A stretch of 64,000 nucleotides of DNA, taken from NCBI RefSeq assembly GCF_000374925.1, contig NZ_KB895541.1, positions 1,242,122-1,306,121 on the forward strand. The letters are read 5' to 3'. Shown here piece after piece: positions 34,145 through 42,581 of this stretch (position 1 is its first letter; each line of letters starts with the position of its first letter). The position numbers and the translations under genes were made by a program. The notes below the pieces were generated by a model that saw only the letters and a list, made by a program, of their open reading frames with translations, made no database searches and had not been told where the DNA came from. Origin of the DNA: Arthrobacter sp. 131MFCol6.1 (lineage in GTDB: Bacteria; Actinomycetota; Actinomycetes; Actinomycetales; Micrococcaceae).

Positions 34145-35389
34145 ATGGCAGAGCCGATCACCACTCCCGAAAAACGCAAGCCGAGCTCGAGGGCGATGAC
34201 TCCGGAGAAAGCCGAAACCCTCAAGAAGCTCCGGGCCAGCGTGGGCCAGCTGTCGACGACGACGCTGCGCCAGTTGGAGAAGTCCCTGCCGTGGTACGGC
34301 CGGCTGAACTCGGATGAACGTTCCGCCCTGGGCATGGTGGCCCAGAACGGCATCGCGGCTTTCGTCACCTGGTACGAGCGGCCGAGTTCGCCGTCGTGGA
34401 TCCTCTCCGACGTCTTCGGCACCGCCCCCACCGAGCTGACCCGCTCCATCAGCCTGCAGAAGGCGCTCCAGCTGATCCGGATCGTGGTCGAAGTCGTCGA
34501 GGACCAGGTCCCGGTGATCGCCCCGGAAGCGGACCAGGGGGCCCTTCGGGAAGCCGTGCTGCGCTACTCGCGGGAGGTCGCGTTCGCGGCCGCCGACGTT
34601 TACGCCCGCGCCGCGGAATCCCGCGGCTCCTGGGATACCCGGCTGGAGGCCCTGATTGTCGATGCCATCCTCCGCGGCGAAAACACCGACGCGCTGCGGT
34701 CCAGGATCGCGGCCCTGGGCTGGAAAGCACAGGAGCGCTTCACCGTCATGGTCGGGAATTCCCCGTCCGAACCAAGCGCCAGCTACGTCAGCGAACTGCG
34801 GCGCACCGCCGGGCGCTTCGCCGAGGACGCCCTCGTGGGGATCCAGGGCGACCGGCTCATCCTGATCCTCGGCGGGGTCCACGACCGGGAGACCGCGTAC
34901 CTGAAGCTCAGCGAACTCTTTGCCCCCGGCCCGGTGGTCTACGGCCCGGAGGCCGGGTCCCTTCTCGAGGCCAGCGGCTCCGCCCAGTCGGCCTTTGCCG
35001 GCCTCACCGCGGCCCGCGCATGGCCGTCCGCGCCGCGCCCGGTGGCGGCCGATGACCTGCTCCCCGAGCGGGTGATCTCCGGCGACGACGCCGCCCGCCG
35101 CTCGCTGGTCAAGAACATCTACCGCCCGCTGCTCGCCGCCTCCAACGGGCTCGTGGAGACCCTCGGCACGTACCTGGAACTGGGCCATTCGCTCGAGGCC
35201 ACGGCCCGGGAACTCTTCGTCCACGCCAACACGGTGCGCTACCGGCTCAAGCGCGTCTGCGACGTCACCGGCTGGGATCCGCTGCTGCCGCGGGAGGCGT
35301 TCGTGCTCCAGACCGCCCTCGTCGTGGGCCGGCTTTCTGCCCCGCCGAAGGCCCCCACGGAGCGGCAGCCTCCCCGCAACGGCTCCTGA
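34145..35389 (+). CDS. fasR: PucR-type regulator of fatty acid synthesis (FasR-like)
   Basis: A 414-residue PucR/CdaR-type regulator. The first 170 residues are helical (KLRASVGQLSTTTLRQLEKSLPWYGRL and QKALQLIRIVVEVVEDQV). A central GGDEF-like fold follows, with FTVMVGNSPSEPSASYV and GDRLILILGG. The carboxy-terminal helix-turn-helix is LEATARELFVHANTVRYRLKRV near residues 355-378. In Streptomyces the regulator in this position, FasR, activates the fabD-fabH-acpP-fabF operon, and the same order is kept here. A shared 19-bp box before this gene and before fabD supports autoregulation and control of the fab genes; binding is inferred. Confidence 0.9.
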   Translation: MAEPITTPEKRKPSSRAMTPEKAETLKKLRASVGQLSTTTLRQLEKSLPWYGRLNSDERSALGMVAQNGIAAFVTWYERPSSPSWILSDVFGTAPTELTRSISLQKALQLIRIVVEVVEDQVPVIAPEADQGALREAVLRYSREVAFAAADVYARAAESRGSWDTRLEALIVDAILRGENTDALRSRIAALGWKAQERFTVMVGNSPSEPSASYVSELRRTAGRFAEDALVGIQGDRLILILGGVHDRETAYLKLSELFAPGPVVYGPEAGSLLEASGSAQSAFAGLTAARAWPSAPRPVAADDLLPERVISGDDAARRSLVKNIYRPLLAASNGLVETLGTYLELGHSLEATARELFVHANTVRYRLKRVCDVTGWDPLLPREAFVLQTALVVGRLSAPPKAPTERQPPRNGS

Positions 35390-35392
35390 ACC

Positions 35393-35411
35393 GTTGTAGA
35401 CTTCCTACAAA
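35393..35411. promoter_or_regulatory. candidate FasR box upstream of fabD
   Basis: GTTGTAGACTTCCTACAAA contains a perfect inverted repeat TTGTAG-5-CTACAA and matches the box before fasR at 16 of 19 positions. It lies directly after the fasR stop and 66 bp before the fabD start. Confidence 0.6.
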
Positions 35412-35476
35412 CTGACCCAGTGAGCTTGGTGCATGAAAACACGAATGTTCACGCGGTAATTTGGAAAGCTGGTTAC

Positions 35477-36406
35477 GTGCTTGCAATCGTTTGCCCTGGA
35501 CAGGGCTCCCAGACCCCTGGTTTTCTGGCCCCCTGGCTGGAACTGCCACCCGTCGCAGGCCTCCTGGCCTCCCTCAGCGAAATAGCAGGCATCGACCTCA
35601 CCGCGCACGGCACCACCTCCGATGAGGAGACCATCAAGGACACCGCTGTCGCTCAGCCGCTGATCGTCGCTGCGGGCCTGGTGACCGCAAAGTCGCTGTT
35701 CGACGTCGAACTCGGCACACTTCCCGTCATCCTCGCCGGCCACTCCGTCGGCGAAATCACCGCGGCTTCCCTCGCCGGTGTCCTGTCGGAATCTGAAGCC
35801 ATGACGTTTGTCCGCGAACGCGCCAACAGCATGGCGGCCGCTGCTGCCGCCACCCCGACCGGCATGAGTGCCGTCGTGGGCGGCGACCCCGCCGAGGTCC
35901 TGGCAGCCATTGGCGCCGCGGGGGCCACGGCCGCCAACGTCAACGGGGCGGGCCAGACCGTCGCCGCCGGCACCCTGGAGCAACTGAAGGCCCTGGCGGA
36001 GAACCCGCCGGCCAAGGCCCGGGTCATTCCGCTGAAGGTCGCCGGCGCGTTCCACACCTCACATATGGCCCCCGCCGGCGCGGCCCTGCAGGCCCTGCGT
36101 CCGTCGCTGCACCCGAAGGACCCGCAGGTACCGCTGCTGTCCAACTTCGACGGCGCGGAAGTCACCGACGGCGCCGCCGCCGTCGACAGCCTGATCGCCC
36201 AGGTCTCCCGACCGGTCCGCTGGGACCTGTGCATGGAGACGATGGTGCAGCGCGGGGTGACCGGCGTGATCGAACTGGCTCCCGCCGGGACACTGGCCGG
36301 CCTGGCCAAGCGCGGCATGCCCGGCGTCAAGACAGTCACCGTCAAGACCCCGGACGACCTTTCCGCGGCCCTGGCCCTATTTGCAGAACTGGAGGGAGGG
36401 GCATGA
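35477..36406 (+). CDS. fabD: malonyl CoA-acyl carrier protein transacylase
   Basis: A 309-residue FabD that loads malonyl groups from CoA onto acyl carrier protein. It opens LAIVCPGQGSQTPGF, the oxyanion QGSQ motif. The nucleophile serine is in GHSVGEITAASLAG (about residue 89), and the carboxy half keeps AGAFHTSHMAPA with the catalytic histidine and ELAPAGTLAGLAKR. GTG 35477 matches the family start; the open frame to 35420 adds residues with no family match. Its TGA overlaps the fabH ATG, and the FasR-like regulator lies upstream. Confidence 0.96.
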   Translation: MLAIVCPGQGSQTPGFLAPWLELPPVAGLLASLSEIAGIDLTAHGTTSDEETIKDTAVAQPLIVAAGLVTAKSLFDVELGTLPVILAGHSVGEITAASLAGVLSESEAMTFVRERANSMAAAAAATPTGMSAVVGGDPAEVLAAIGAAGATAANVNGAGQTVAAGTLEQLKALAENPPAKARVIPLKVAGAFHTSHMAPAGAALQALRPSLHPKDPQVPLLSNFDGAEVTDGAAAVDSLIAQVSRPVRWDLCMETMVQRGVTGVIELAPAGTLAGLAKRGMPGVKTVTVKTPDDLSAALALFAELEGGA

Positions 36407-37464
36407 GCGTTCCCACTCTGAAGCAGGCACCCGTGCAGGCAAACACCCGCATCATGGGTATCGGCGCCTACCGGCCCAGCGTGATCGTGACCAACGAGGA
36501 CGTGTGCCAGTGGATCGACTCCTCGGATGAGTGGATCCGCCAGCGCACGGGCATCATCACCCGGCACCGCGCGCCCGCCGATGTCAGCGTTATTGACATG
36601 GCCGAGGGCGCCGCACGTGAAGCCCTGCAGAAGGCCGGCATCGAGGCCTCCCAGCTCGGCGCAGTGATCGTCTCCACGGTCACCCACCCGTATGCGACCC
36701 CGTCCGCTGCAGCGAGCCTCGCCGACCGCCTCGGCGCGACGCCGGCCCCGGCCTTCGACATCTCGGCGGCATGCGCCGGCTACTGCTACGGCATCGCCCA
36801 GGGCGACGCCCTGGTGCGCTCCGGCGCGGCCTCCTACGTCCTGGTGGTCGGTGCCGAAAAGCTCTCCGACGTCATCGACAACACCGAACGGACCATTTCC
36901 TTCCTGCTTGGCGACGGCGCGGGCGCCGTCGTGATCGGCCCCTCCGACACCCCGGGCATCGGCCCCTCGGTGTGGGGTTCGGACGGCAGCAAGTGGGATG
37001 CCATCGGCATGACCCACTCCATGCTGGACATCCGCGAGCTCGCCCTGACCGGCAAGCACGGCGCCTCCGTCAGCGATGAGGAAGCGGCCGTGACCGACGC
37101 GTCCCTGTGGCCGACCCTGCGCCAGGACGGCCAGACTGTCTTCCGCTGGGCCGTGTGGGAGATGGCCAAGGTGGCCCAGCAGGCCCTGGACGCCGCCGGC
37201 ATCCGGTCCGAGGACCTCGCCGCGTTCATCCCGCACCAGGCCAACATGCGCATCATCGATGAGATGGCCAAGAAGCTGCAGCTGCCCGAGACCGTCAAGA
37301 TCGCCCGCGACATCGCCGACGCCGGAAATACGTCGGCGGCGTCCATCCCCCTGGCCACCCACCGCCTGCTTGAGGAAAACCCCGAGCTCAGCGGCGGGCT
37401 GGCGCTGCAGATCGGCTTCGGAGCCGGTCTGGTCTTCGGCGCCCAGGTGGTCGTGCTTCCTTAG
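36403..37464 (+). CDS. fabH: beta-ketoacyl-ACP synthase III
   Basis: A 353-residue KAS III that condenses an acyl-CoA starter with malonyl-ACP to begin fatty acid chains. The active-site cysteine is in DISAACAGYCYGIAQG (about residue 120), the histidine in PHQANMRIID (about 276) and the asparagine in DAGNTSAASIP (about 308). GDGAGAVVIG is also conserved. The ATG overlaps the fabD stop (ATGA) and is preceded by GGAGGGAGGGG, a very strong ribosome site. In actinobacteria FabH usually prefers branched starters; specificity here is inferred from lineage only. Confidence 0.96.
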   Translation: MSVPTLKQAPVQANTRIMGIGAYRPSVIVTNEDVCQWIDSSDEWIRQRTGIITRHRAPADVSVIDMAEGAAREALQKAGIEASQLGAVIVSTVTHPYATPSAAASLADRLGATPAPAFDISAACAGYCYGIAQGDALVRSGAASYVLVVGAEKLSDVIDNTERTISFLLGDGAGAVVIGPSDTPGIGPSVWGSDGSKWDAIGMTHSMLDIRELALTGKHGASVSDEEAAVTDASLWPTLRQDGQTVFRWAVWEMAKVAQQALDAAGIRSEDLAAFIPHQANMRIIDEMAKKLQLPETVKIARDIADAGNTSAASIPLATHRLLEENPELSGGLALQIGFGAGLVFGAQVVVLP

Positions 37465-37663
37465 GCAGCCACCGCTTTTCCGAACTAAATACGTTCCGCC
37501 CGTTTCACCCTTGCACCGCATGTCCTTCTTTCAGGGCTCGCCCGCATGCTGTGCTCGCAAGCATTCCCGCACCAAGCCGAACCCTCGGTTTGAATCATTT
37601 CCGCCCTTAGGCTGCCGGCAATTCGCCGGCAGCCGAGGGCAATAACCAGAAAAGGAGCCATCA

Positions 37664-37909
37664 ATGGCTAGCAACGAAGAAATCCTGGCCGGCCTGGCTG
37701 AAATCGTCAACGAAGAGACCGGCCTGGCCACGGAGGCTGTCGAAATGGACAAGTCCTTCACCGAGGACCTGGACATCGACTCCATCTCGATGATGACGAT
37801 CGTCGTCAACGCCGAAGAGAAGTTCGGCGTCCGCATCCCGGACGAAGAGGTCAAGAACCTCAAGACCGTCGGCGACGCCGTCAGCTTCATCGCCAACGCC
37901 CAGGCCTAG
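37664..37909 (+). CDS. acpP: acyl carrier protein
   Basis: An 81-residue acyl carrier protein that carries growing acyl chains on a phosphopantetheine arm. The attachment serine is in DLDIDSISMMTIV (about Ser40). The helices before (EEILAGLAEIVNEETG) and after (EVKNLKTVGDAVSFI) complete the four-helix fold, and the protein is acidic as expected. The ATG follows AAAAGGAGCCATCA. It lies 199 bp after fabH, a gap long enough for a separate promoter, and is followed by a strong GC hairpin before fabF. Confidence 0.97.
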   Translation: MASNEEILAGLAEIVNEETGLATEAVEMDKSFTEDLDIDSISMMTIVVNAEEKFGVRIPDEEVKNLKTVGDAVSFIANAQA

Positions 37910-37942
37910 TCTGGCTTCCGCCGGCAACGGCGGACCCCGGTG

Positions 37943-37975
37943 CCGGTCCGGGCGCTGCAGCAGCGCCCGGACCGG
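37943..37975 (+). terminator. 15-bp perfect hairpin between acpP and fabF
   Basis: CCGGTCCGGGCGCTG pairs perfectly with its complement across a three-base CAG loop, 33 bp after the acpP stop. No T-run follows. It may be a partial terminator or an RNA 3'-end stabiliser that lets acpP be expressed above fabF. Confidence 0.55.
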
Positions 37976-38076
37976 ACCACCAGCAATAGAACGACCCCAA
38001 CGTTTTCCCCTCGCAGGCCCCGGCCATCCCCTTCGCGGTTCCGGATACGGCAGGCGCACCGACAGAGAGTGATCCC

Positions 38077-39312
38077 ATGGCACGCAAAGTAGTCATTACC
38101 GGTCTGGGTGCCACCACACCCATCGGCGGCGATGTCCCCACAATGTGGAAGAACGCGCTCAAGGGCGTCTCCGGCGCGCACACGCTTGAGGACGACTGGG
38201 TGGCCAAGTACGAGCTGCCTGTCCACTTCGCCGCACGCGCCTCCACCCCTGCCCTGGACGTCCTGACCCGGGTCGAGGCCAAGCGCATGGACCCGTCCAC
38301 CCAGTTCGCCGTGGTCGCAGCCCGCGAGGCGTGGGCCGACTCCGGCATCACCGAAATCGACCACGACCGCCTGGCAGTTGCCTTCGCGACCGGCATCGGC
38401 GGCGTCTGGACCCTGCTGGATGCCTGGGACACCCTGCGCGAAAAGGGTCCCCGCCGCGTCCTGCCCATGACCGTGCCCATGCTGATGCCCAACGGCCCCG
38501 CCGCGGCGGTCAGCCTGGACCTGGGTGCCCGCGCCGGCGCCCACACCCCCGTCTCCGCTTGCGCGTCCGGCACCGAGGCCGTGCACGTGGGCCTGGACCT
38601 GATCCGCGCCGGCAAGGCCGACGTCGTCGTCTGCGGCGGCGCTGAAGCCGCCATCCACCCGATGCCGATCGCCGCCTTTGCCTCCATGCAGGCCCTCTCG
38701 CGCCGCAACGACGATCCCGAGCACGCCTCACGCCCCTACGACCTTGACCGCGACGGCTTCGTCATGGGCGAAGGCGCCGGTGCCCTGGTACTCGAGGCCG
38801 AGGAACACGCCCTGGCCCGCGGCGCCCGGATCTACGCCGAACTGGCCGGCACGTCGGTCACCGCCGACGCCTACCACATCACCGCCCCGGACCCCCAGGG
38901 CCTGGGCGCCACCCGCGCGCTGAAGGCTGCCATGTTCGATGGCCGCATCCAGCCCGAAGACATCGTGCACGTCAACGCGCACGCCACCTCCACCCCGGTC
39001 GGCGACAAGCCCGAGTACGCGGCCCTCAAGGCCGCCCTGGGCAAGCACGTGGACTCCGTCGCGGTCTCGGCCACCAAGTCCCAGATGGGGCACCTGCTCG
39101 GCGCCTCCGGTGCCGTGGAAGCCGTGCTGACCGTCATGGCCATCTACGACCGCAAGGCGCCCGTGACGATCAACCTCGAGAACCAGGATCCGGAAATCCC
39201 GCTCGACGTCGTCACGTCGGCCCGCGACCTGCCGGCCGGCAGCATCGCCGCGCTGAGCAACTCGTTCGGCTTCGGCGGCCACAACGCCGTGATCGCGGTA
39301 CGCAGCGTGTAG
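38077..39312 (+). CDS. fabF: beta-ketoacyl-ACP synthase II
   Basis: A 411-residue KAS II that elongates acyl-ACP with malonyl-ACP. The catalytic cysteine is in TPVSACASGTEAVHVG (about residue 163), the first histidine in NAHATSTPVGDKPE and the second in TKSQMGHLLGASG. The start VVITGLGATTPIGGDVPTMW and end LSNSFGFGGHNAVI are typical. It begins 167 bp after acpP and is the last gene of the fab cluster, closed by a hairpin shared with the convergent DUF3145 gene. No fabG or fabI gene is present in the window. Confidence 0.97.
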   Translation: MARKVVITGLGATTPIGGDVPTMWKNALKGVSGAHTLEDDWVAKYELPVHFAARASTPALDVLTRVEAKRMDPSTQFAVVAAREAWADSGITEIDHDRLAVAFATGIGGVWTLLDAWDTLREKGPRRVLPMTVPMLMPNGPAAAVSLDLGARAGAHTPVSACASGTEAVHVGLDLIRAGKADVVVCGGAEAAIHPMPIAAFASMQALSRRNDDPEHASRPYDLDRDGFVMGEGAGALVLEAEEHALARGARIYAELAGTSVTADAYHITAPDPQGLGATRALKAAMFDGRIQPEDIVHVNAHATSTPVGDKPEYAALKAALGKHVDSVAVSATKSQMGHLLGASGAVEAVLTVMAIYDRKAPVTINLENQDPEIPLDVVTSARDLPAGSIAALSNSFGFGGHNAVIAVRSV

Positions 39313-39345
39313 CTGCTCCTGCCCGCTCCCCCCGCCCGGAACGCA

Positions 39346-39382
39346 GATGGCGGCAATGTTCTTCGTGAACATTGCCGCCATC
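39346..39382. terminator. bidirectional hairpin between fabF and the DUF3145 gene
   Basis: GATGGCGGCAATGTTC pairs perfectly with GAACATTGCCGCCATC across a five-base loop. It lies between two convergent stops, with CGTTT following on the plus strand. Confidence 0.65.
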
Positions 39383-39435
39383 GCTCGTTTGGCGCCTAGC
39401 TATGGAATTGCTGCGGTGGTGCGCCCGGTGAAGCC

Positions 39436-39939
39436 CTAGCCGACCTGGTGGAGCCAGCGCACCGGGGCGCCTTCGGCGGCGTGCCGGAACGGCTCGAGTT
39501 CCTCGTCCCAGGCCTCGCCCAGGGCGAGCGAGAGCTCGTGGTAGACGGCCGAGGGGTCGCCGGCGCCGGATTCGTAGGCGTAGCGGATGCGGTCCTCGGA
39601 CACCATGATGTTGCCGTGGACGTCGGTGGTGGCGTGGAAGATCCCCAACTCCGGGGTGTGCGACCAGCGGCCGCCGTCGACCCCCTGGCTGGGTTCCTCA
39701 GTGACTTCATAGCGCAGGTGCGCCCAGCCTCGCAGAGCGGACGCCAATTGAGCCCCCGTGCCCGGCGTTCCGGTCCACGACAGCTCGGCCCGGAACATTC
39801 CGGGCGCGGCAGGCTGAGCGGTCCACTCCAGGTCCGTCCGCTTGTCCACGACAGACCCTATGGCCCACTCGACGTGGGGGCACAAGGCAGTCGGGGCCGA
39901 GTGAACGAACAACACACCGCGGGTCAGTGCAACAGACAT
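39436..39939 (-). CDS. DUF3145 family protein
   Basis: A 167-residue protein of the actinobacterial DUF3145 family, characteristically next to the fab cluster. It has the family pattern VLFVHSAPTALCPHVEWAI at the start, then AELSWTGTPGTGAQLASALRGWAHLRYEVTE and GRWSHTPELGIFHATTDVHGNIMVSEDRIR. ATG 39939 follows GGAGG by five bases and was preferred to the ATG at 39951. No catalytic motif or membrane segment is seen and the function is unknown. It is convergent with fabF and preceded by a long regulatory-looking region. Confidence 0.92.
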   Translation of the reverse strand: MSVALTRGVLFVHSAPTALCPHVEWAIGSVVDKRTDLEWTAQPAAPGMFRAELSWTGTPGTGAQLASALRGWAHLRYEVTEEPSQGVDGGRWSHTPELGIFHATTDVHGNIMVSEDRIRYAYESGAGDPSAVYHELSLALGEAWDEELEPFRHAAEGAPVRWLHQVG

Positions 39940-40319
39940 TCCATCCTCCATAGCTGTAGGTACGTCTTCCCCAACGACCTGTGCCTGGATGTCTGTCTGT
40001 TGCGCGGATCCGAAATTGTGCCGGCGGTCCCTGCCAGACTACTAATATACAACCGGGTTCAAAGCTGGGACGTGTTGCATTCCAGCTTCAAGTTCAACTT
40101 GAAACTTCCCGGGCGTGAGTTTTATTCTGCCCTACCCCTCCTAATTACGCCAGTGCGATTCGGCGCGTCTTTTGCGGCGCGCCGTGCCCGGTTCAGCAGA
40201 CCTGTAGACGGACCCTGGTCCGCTTGGCGCGGGGCCGGTTTGCGGGCGGAATCCCGGGCAGGAATCCGCGCCGGATTGTGGGCCTTTCCGGCCGCCCGGA
40301 CGCGCCGCGCCGGCGATCA
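39940..40319. other. intergenic region between xerC and the DUF3145 gene
   Basis: A 380-bp stretch with no supported gene, AT-richer than its surroundings in 39990-40150. It holds a TATATT on the minus strand (40044-40049) that could be a -10 box for the DUF3145 gene, and a 17-bp palindrome further upstream. Confidence 0.5.
40087..40103. promoter_or_regulatory. 17-bp palindrome TTCAAGTT-C-AACTTGAA
   Basis: The repeat is perfect over eight bases on each side of one central base. It lies about 150 bp upstream of the DUF3145 start, just beyond a possible -10 box, so it is a candidate operator. Confidence 0.45.
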
Positions 40320-41270
40320 TCAGGCCCGGGGGTGGGCCTGCTGGTAGCTCTGCCGCAGTCGATCGACGGACACGTGGGTGTAGATCTGGGTGGTGGCCAG
40401 GCTGCTGTGCCCGAGGATTTCCTGCACGGCGCGCAGGTCTGCCCCGCCGTCGAGCAGGTGGGTCGCTGCGGAGTGCCGCAGCGCGTGCGGCCCGGTGGCG
40501 GCGGTGTCTCCCAGCCGTTCCAGCATCTCCTTGACCACGCTGCGGACCTGGCGCTGGTCCACCCGTCCGCCGCGCGCGCCCAGGAAGAGCGCCGGGCCGC
40601 TGGTCCCGGTTGCGAGGGCCGGCCGGCCGCGGCGGAGCCAGTCGTCGACGGCGAGCGCCGCCGGCAGCCCGTAGGGCACCGTGCGTTCCTTGTTGCCCTT
40701 GCCAAGCACCCGGAGGGTCCTGCGGTCCGGGTCGAGGTCGTCGACGTCCATGCCGGCGAGCTCGCCGACCCGGACGCCGGTGGCGTAGAGCAGCTCCACC
40801 ATGGCGCGGTTGCGCAGGGCCAGCGGATCCCCCTCGGCCGAGGCGGATTCGGCGTCGTCGACGAGCCGCCGGACCTGTTGCTGGTGCAGGACGCCGGGCA
40901 GGGACTTCTCGCGCTTGGGGGCCTTGAGCCGCAGGGCTGGGTCGGCTTCGATCAGCTCCTCGCGGACAGCCCAGGCGGTGAAGGCCCTGGCGGTAGCGGC
41001 GCGGCGGGCCAGGGTGGCGCGGGACTTCCCGGACTCGCTCTGGGCGCCAAGCCAGCGCCGCAGGGTCCCGAGCTCCAGCCCGGCAAGGTCGCGGACCCCC
41101 TCGGTTGCGGCGTGCGCCAGCAGGCTTTCGACGTCGGAGAGATAGGCCCGCACTGTATGGGCGGACCGGCCCCGCTCGGCTTCCAGGTAGCGGCCGAAGC
41201 GTACGGCGGCGATCTGCATATCGCCGTCGGGCGCGGCAGGCGGGGCAGCGGGGGGATCCTGTGTAGACAC
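40320..41270 (-). CDS. xerC: tyrosine recombinase XerC
   Basis: A site-specific tyrosine recombinase of about 316 residues that resolves chromosome dimers at dif together with XerD. The amino-terminal SAM-like domain includes [20 protein letters not shown]. The catalytic set is arginine in [14 protein letters not shown], lysine in [41 protein letters not shown] and the tyrosine in IYTHVS. The GTG start at 41270 is adjacent to AGAGG; an ATG at 41300 is the alternative. It follows dprA in the conserved order comM-dprA-xerC. Confidence 0.92.
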   Translation of the reverse strand: MSTQDPPAAPPAAPDGDMQIAAVRFGRYLEAERGRSAHTVRAYLSDVESLLAHAATEGVRDLAGLELGTLRRWLGAQSESGKSRATLARRAATARAFTAWAVREELIEADPALRLKAPKREKSLPGVLHQQQVRRLVDDAESASAEGDPLALRNRAMVELLYATGVRVGELAGMDVDDLDPDRRTLRVLGKGNKERTVPYGLPAALAVDDWLRRGRPALATGTSGPALFLGARGGRVDQRQVRSVVKEMLERLGDTAATGPHALRHSAATHLLDGGADLRAVQEILGHSSLATTQIYTHVSVDRLRQSYQQAHPRA

Positions 41271-41348
41271 CCTCTTACTCTGGCAGTATTCCCCCGGCAT
41301 TCAAGGAGCCGGTCGGCGAGCCGCTTCTTCCCGGTGAAGCCAGCCATC

Positions 41349-42536
41349 TCAGTCCGCCTTCCCTGAGCGTTTCCAGCCGCCGTGCCGGGATTCGGCCAGC
41401 CCCAGCAGCCCGAGCCGGCCAAGGCCTGCGCGGACCGAGTCCGGGCTCAGCCCGGCGACCGTGGCCAGCTTCTCAACCGAGGTGGTGGTCCGCAGCGGCA
41501 GGGCATCGAGCAGGATCAGGTCCTCCAGGGTCAGGCCATCGTGAGCCTGGGACCGGCCTGCCTTGTCCGGGGGCATCGCCTCGCCGCTCGGGGAGGCGAG
41601 CTCGGCGATCTCCCCGGCATCCGTGACGCACACCGCGCCGCCTTCACGCAGAAGCCGGTGGCAGCCGGCGGAGTTGGCGCTGTGGATGGATCCGGGCACG
41701 GCGCCCACGGACCTGCCCAGGCTCTCGGCATGGTGGGCCGTGTTGAGGGCGCCGGAGCGCCACCGGGCCTCGACCACGACCGTGACGGAGGCCAACGCCG
41801 CAATGAGTCGGTTCCGCTGCAGGAACCGGTAGCGGGTCGGCGCGGACCCGGGCGGGACCTCGGCCAGCACCGCGCCGTGGTTCGCCACGGTCCGCAGCAG
41901 GTCCTCATTGCCGGCTGGGTAGAAGCGGTCCACTCCCCCGGCCATGACGGCAATAGTGGGCACACCGCCCGCGCTTCCGGCCAGGGCCGCCCTGTGGGCA
42001 TGGGCATCAATCCCGTAGGCACCGCCGGAGACGATGCTGAAGCCACGCTGGGCCAGCGAGTAGGAGAGGTCGCCGGTCACCGATGCCCCGTAGCTGGTGC
42101 TGTCCCGGGAGCCCACGAGGGCTATGGACCGGGCCGCCGGGGGCAGCTCCTGTTCCACGCCGCGCCACCACAGGCAGAGGGGCTCCTGCAGTCCGAGGTC
42201 CGCCAGCTGCCGCGGCCACAGGTCATCCGTGGGAATGATGAGCCGTCCGCCGAGCCTCTGCATGGTGGCCAGGTCCCGCTCCGGTGCGAGGTCGGGCGCG
42301 CGCGGGGCCCAACGCTTCAGCGCCTCGTTGAGGCCGGACCAGCCGCTGCCTGAGCCGCTGTCCGCCAGGATTCCGGTGACCTCCTGTTCGAGCCCGGGAC
42401 CGGCGGCCAGAGCGCCGCTGGCAATCCGCAGGGCGTCCTGCACTCCCGCCGCCTGGACCAGCGCCAGCGCCGCCGCGTCCTGCGGCTCGAACAGGCGGGA
42501 CAGGGCGGCCCGGGCTGTTCGTTCGTCATCGATCAT
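41349..42536 (-). CDS. dprA: DNA processing protein DprA
   Basis: A 395-residue DprA/Smf protein that loads RecA on incoming single-stranded DNA in competent bacteria. The Rossmann-type core has ALVGSRDSTSYGASVTGDLSYSL, VSGGAYGIDAHAHRAAL and AVMAGGVDRFYPAGNEDL, with RYRFLQRNRLIAALA downstream. The carboxy end is a winged helix (SVEKLATVAGLSPDSVRAGLGRLGLLG). ATG 42536 follows GAAAGG by seven bases. It sits between comM and xerC. Actinobacteria carry dprA widely without known natural competence, so its role here may be general DNA handling. Confidence 0.95.
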   Translation of the reverse strand: MIDDERTARAALSRLFEPQDAAALALVQAAGVQDALRIASGALAAGPGLEQEVTGILADSGSGSGWSGLNEALKRWAPRAPDLAPERDLATMQRLGGRLIIPTDDLWPRQLADLGLQEPLCLWWRGVEQELPPAARSIALVGSRDSTSYGASVTGDLSYSLAQRGFSIVSGGAYGIDAHAHRAALAGSAGGVPTIAVMAGGVDRFYPAGNEDLLRTVANHGAVLAEVPPGSAPTRYRFLQRNRLIAALASVTVVVEARWRSGALNTAHHAESLGRSVGAVPGSIHSANSAGCHRLLREGGAVCVTDAGEIAELASPSGEAMPPDKAGRSQAHDGLTLEDLILLDALPLRTTTSVEKLATVAGLSPDSVRAGLGRLGLLGLAESRHGGWKRSGKAD

Positions 42537-42581
42537 GGTGGTGCCTTTCACGGGGCTGGGGTGGGCTTCGTACGGGCCGGC

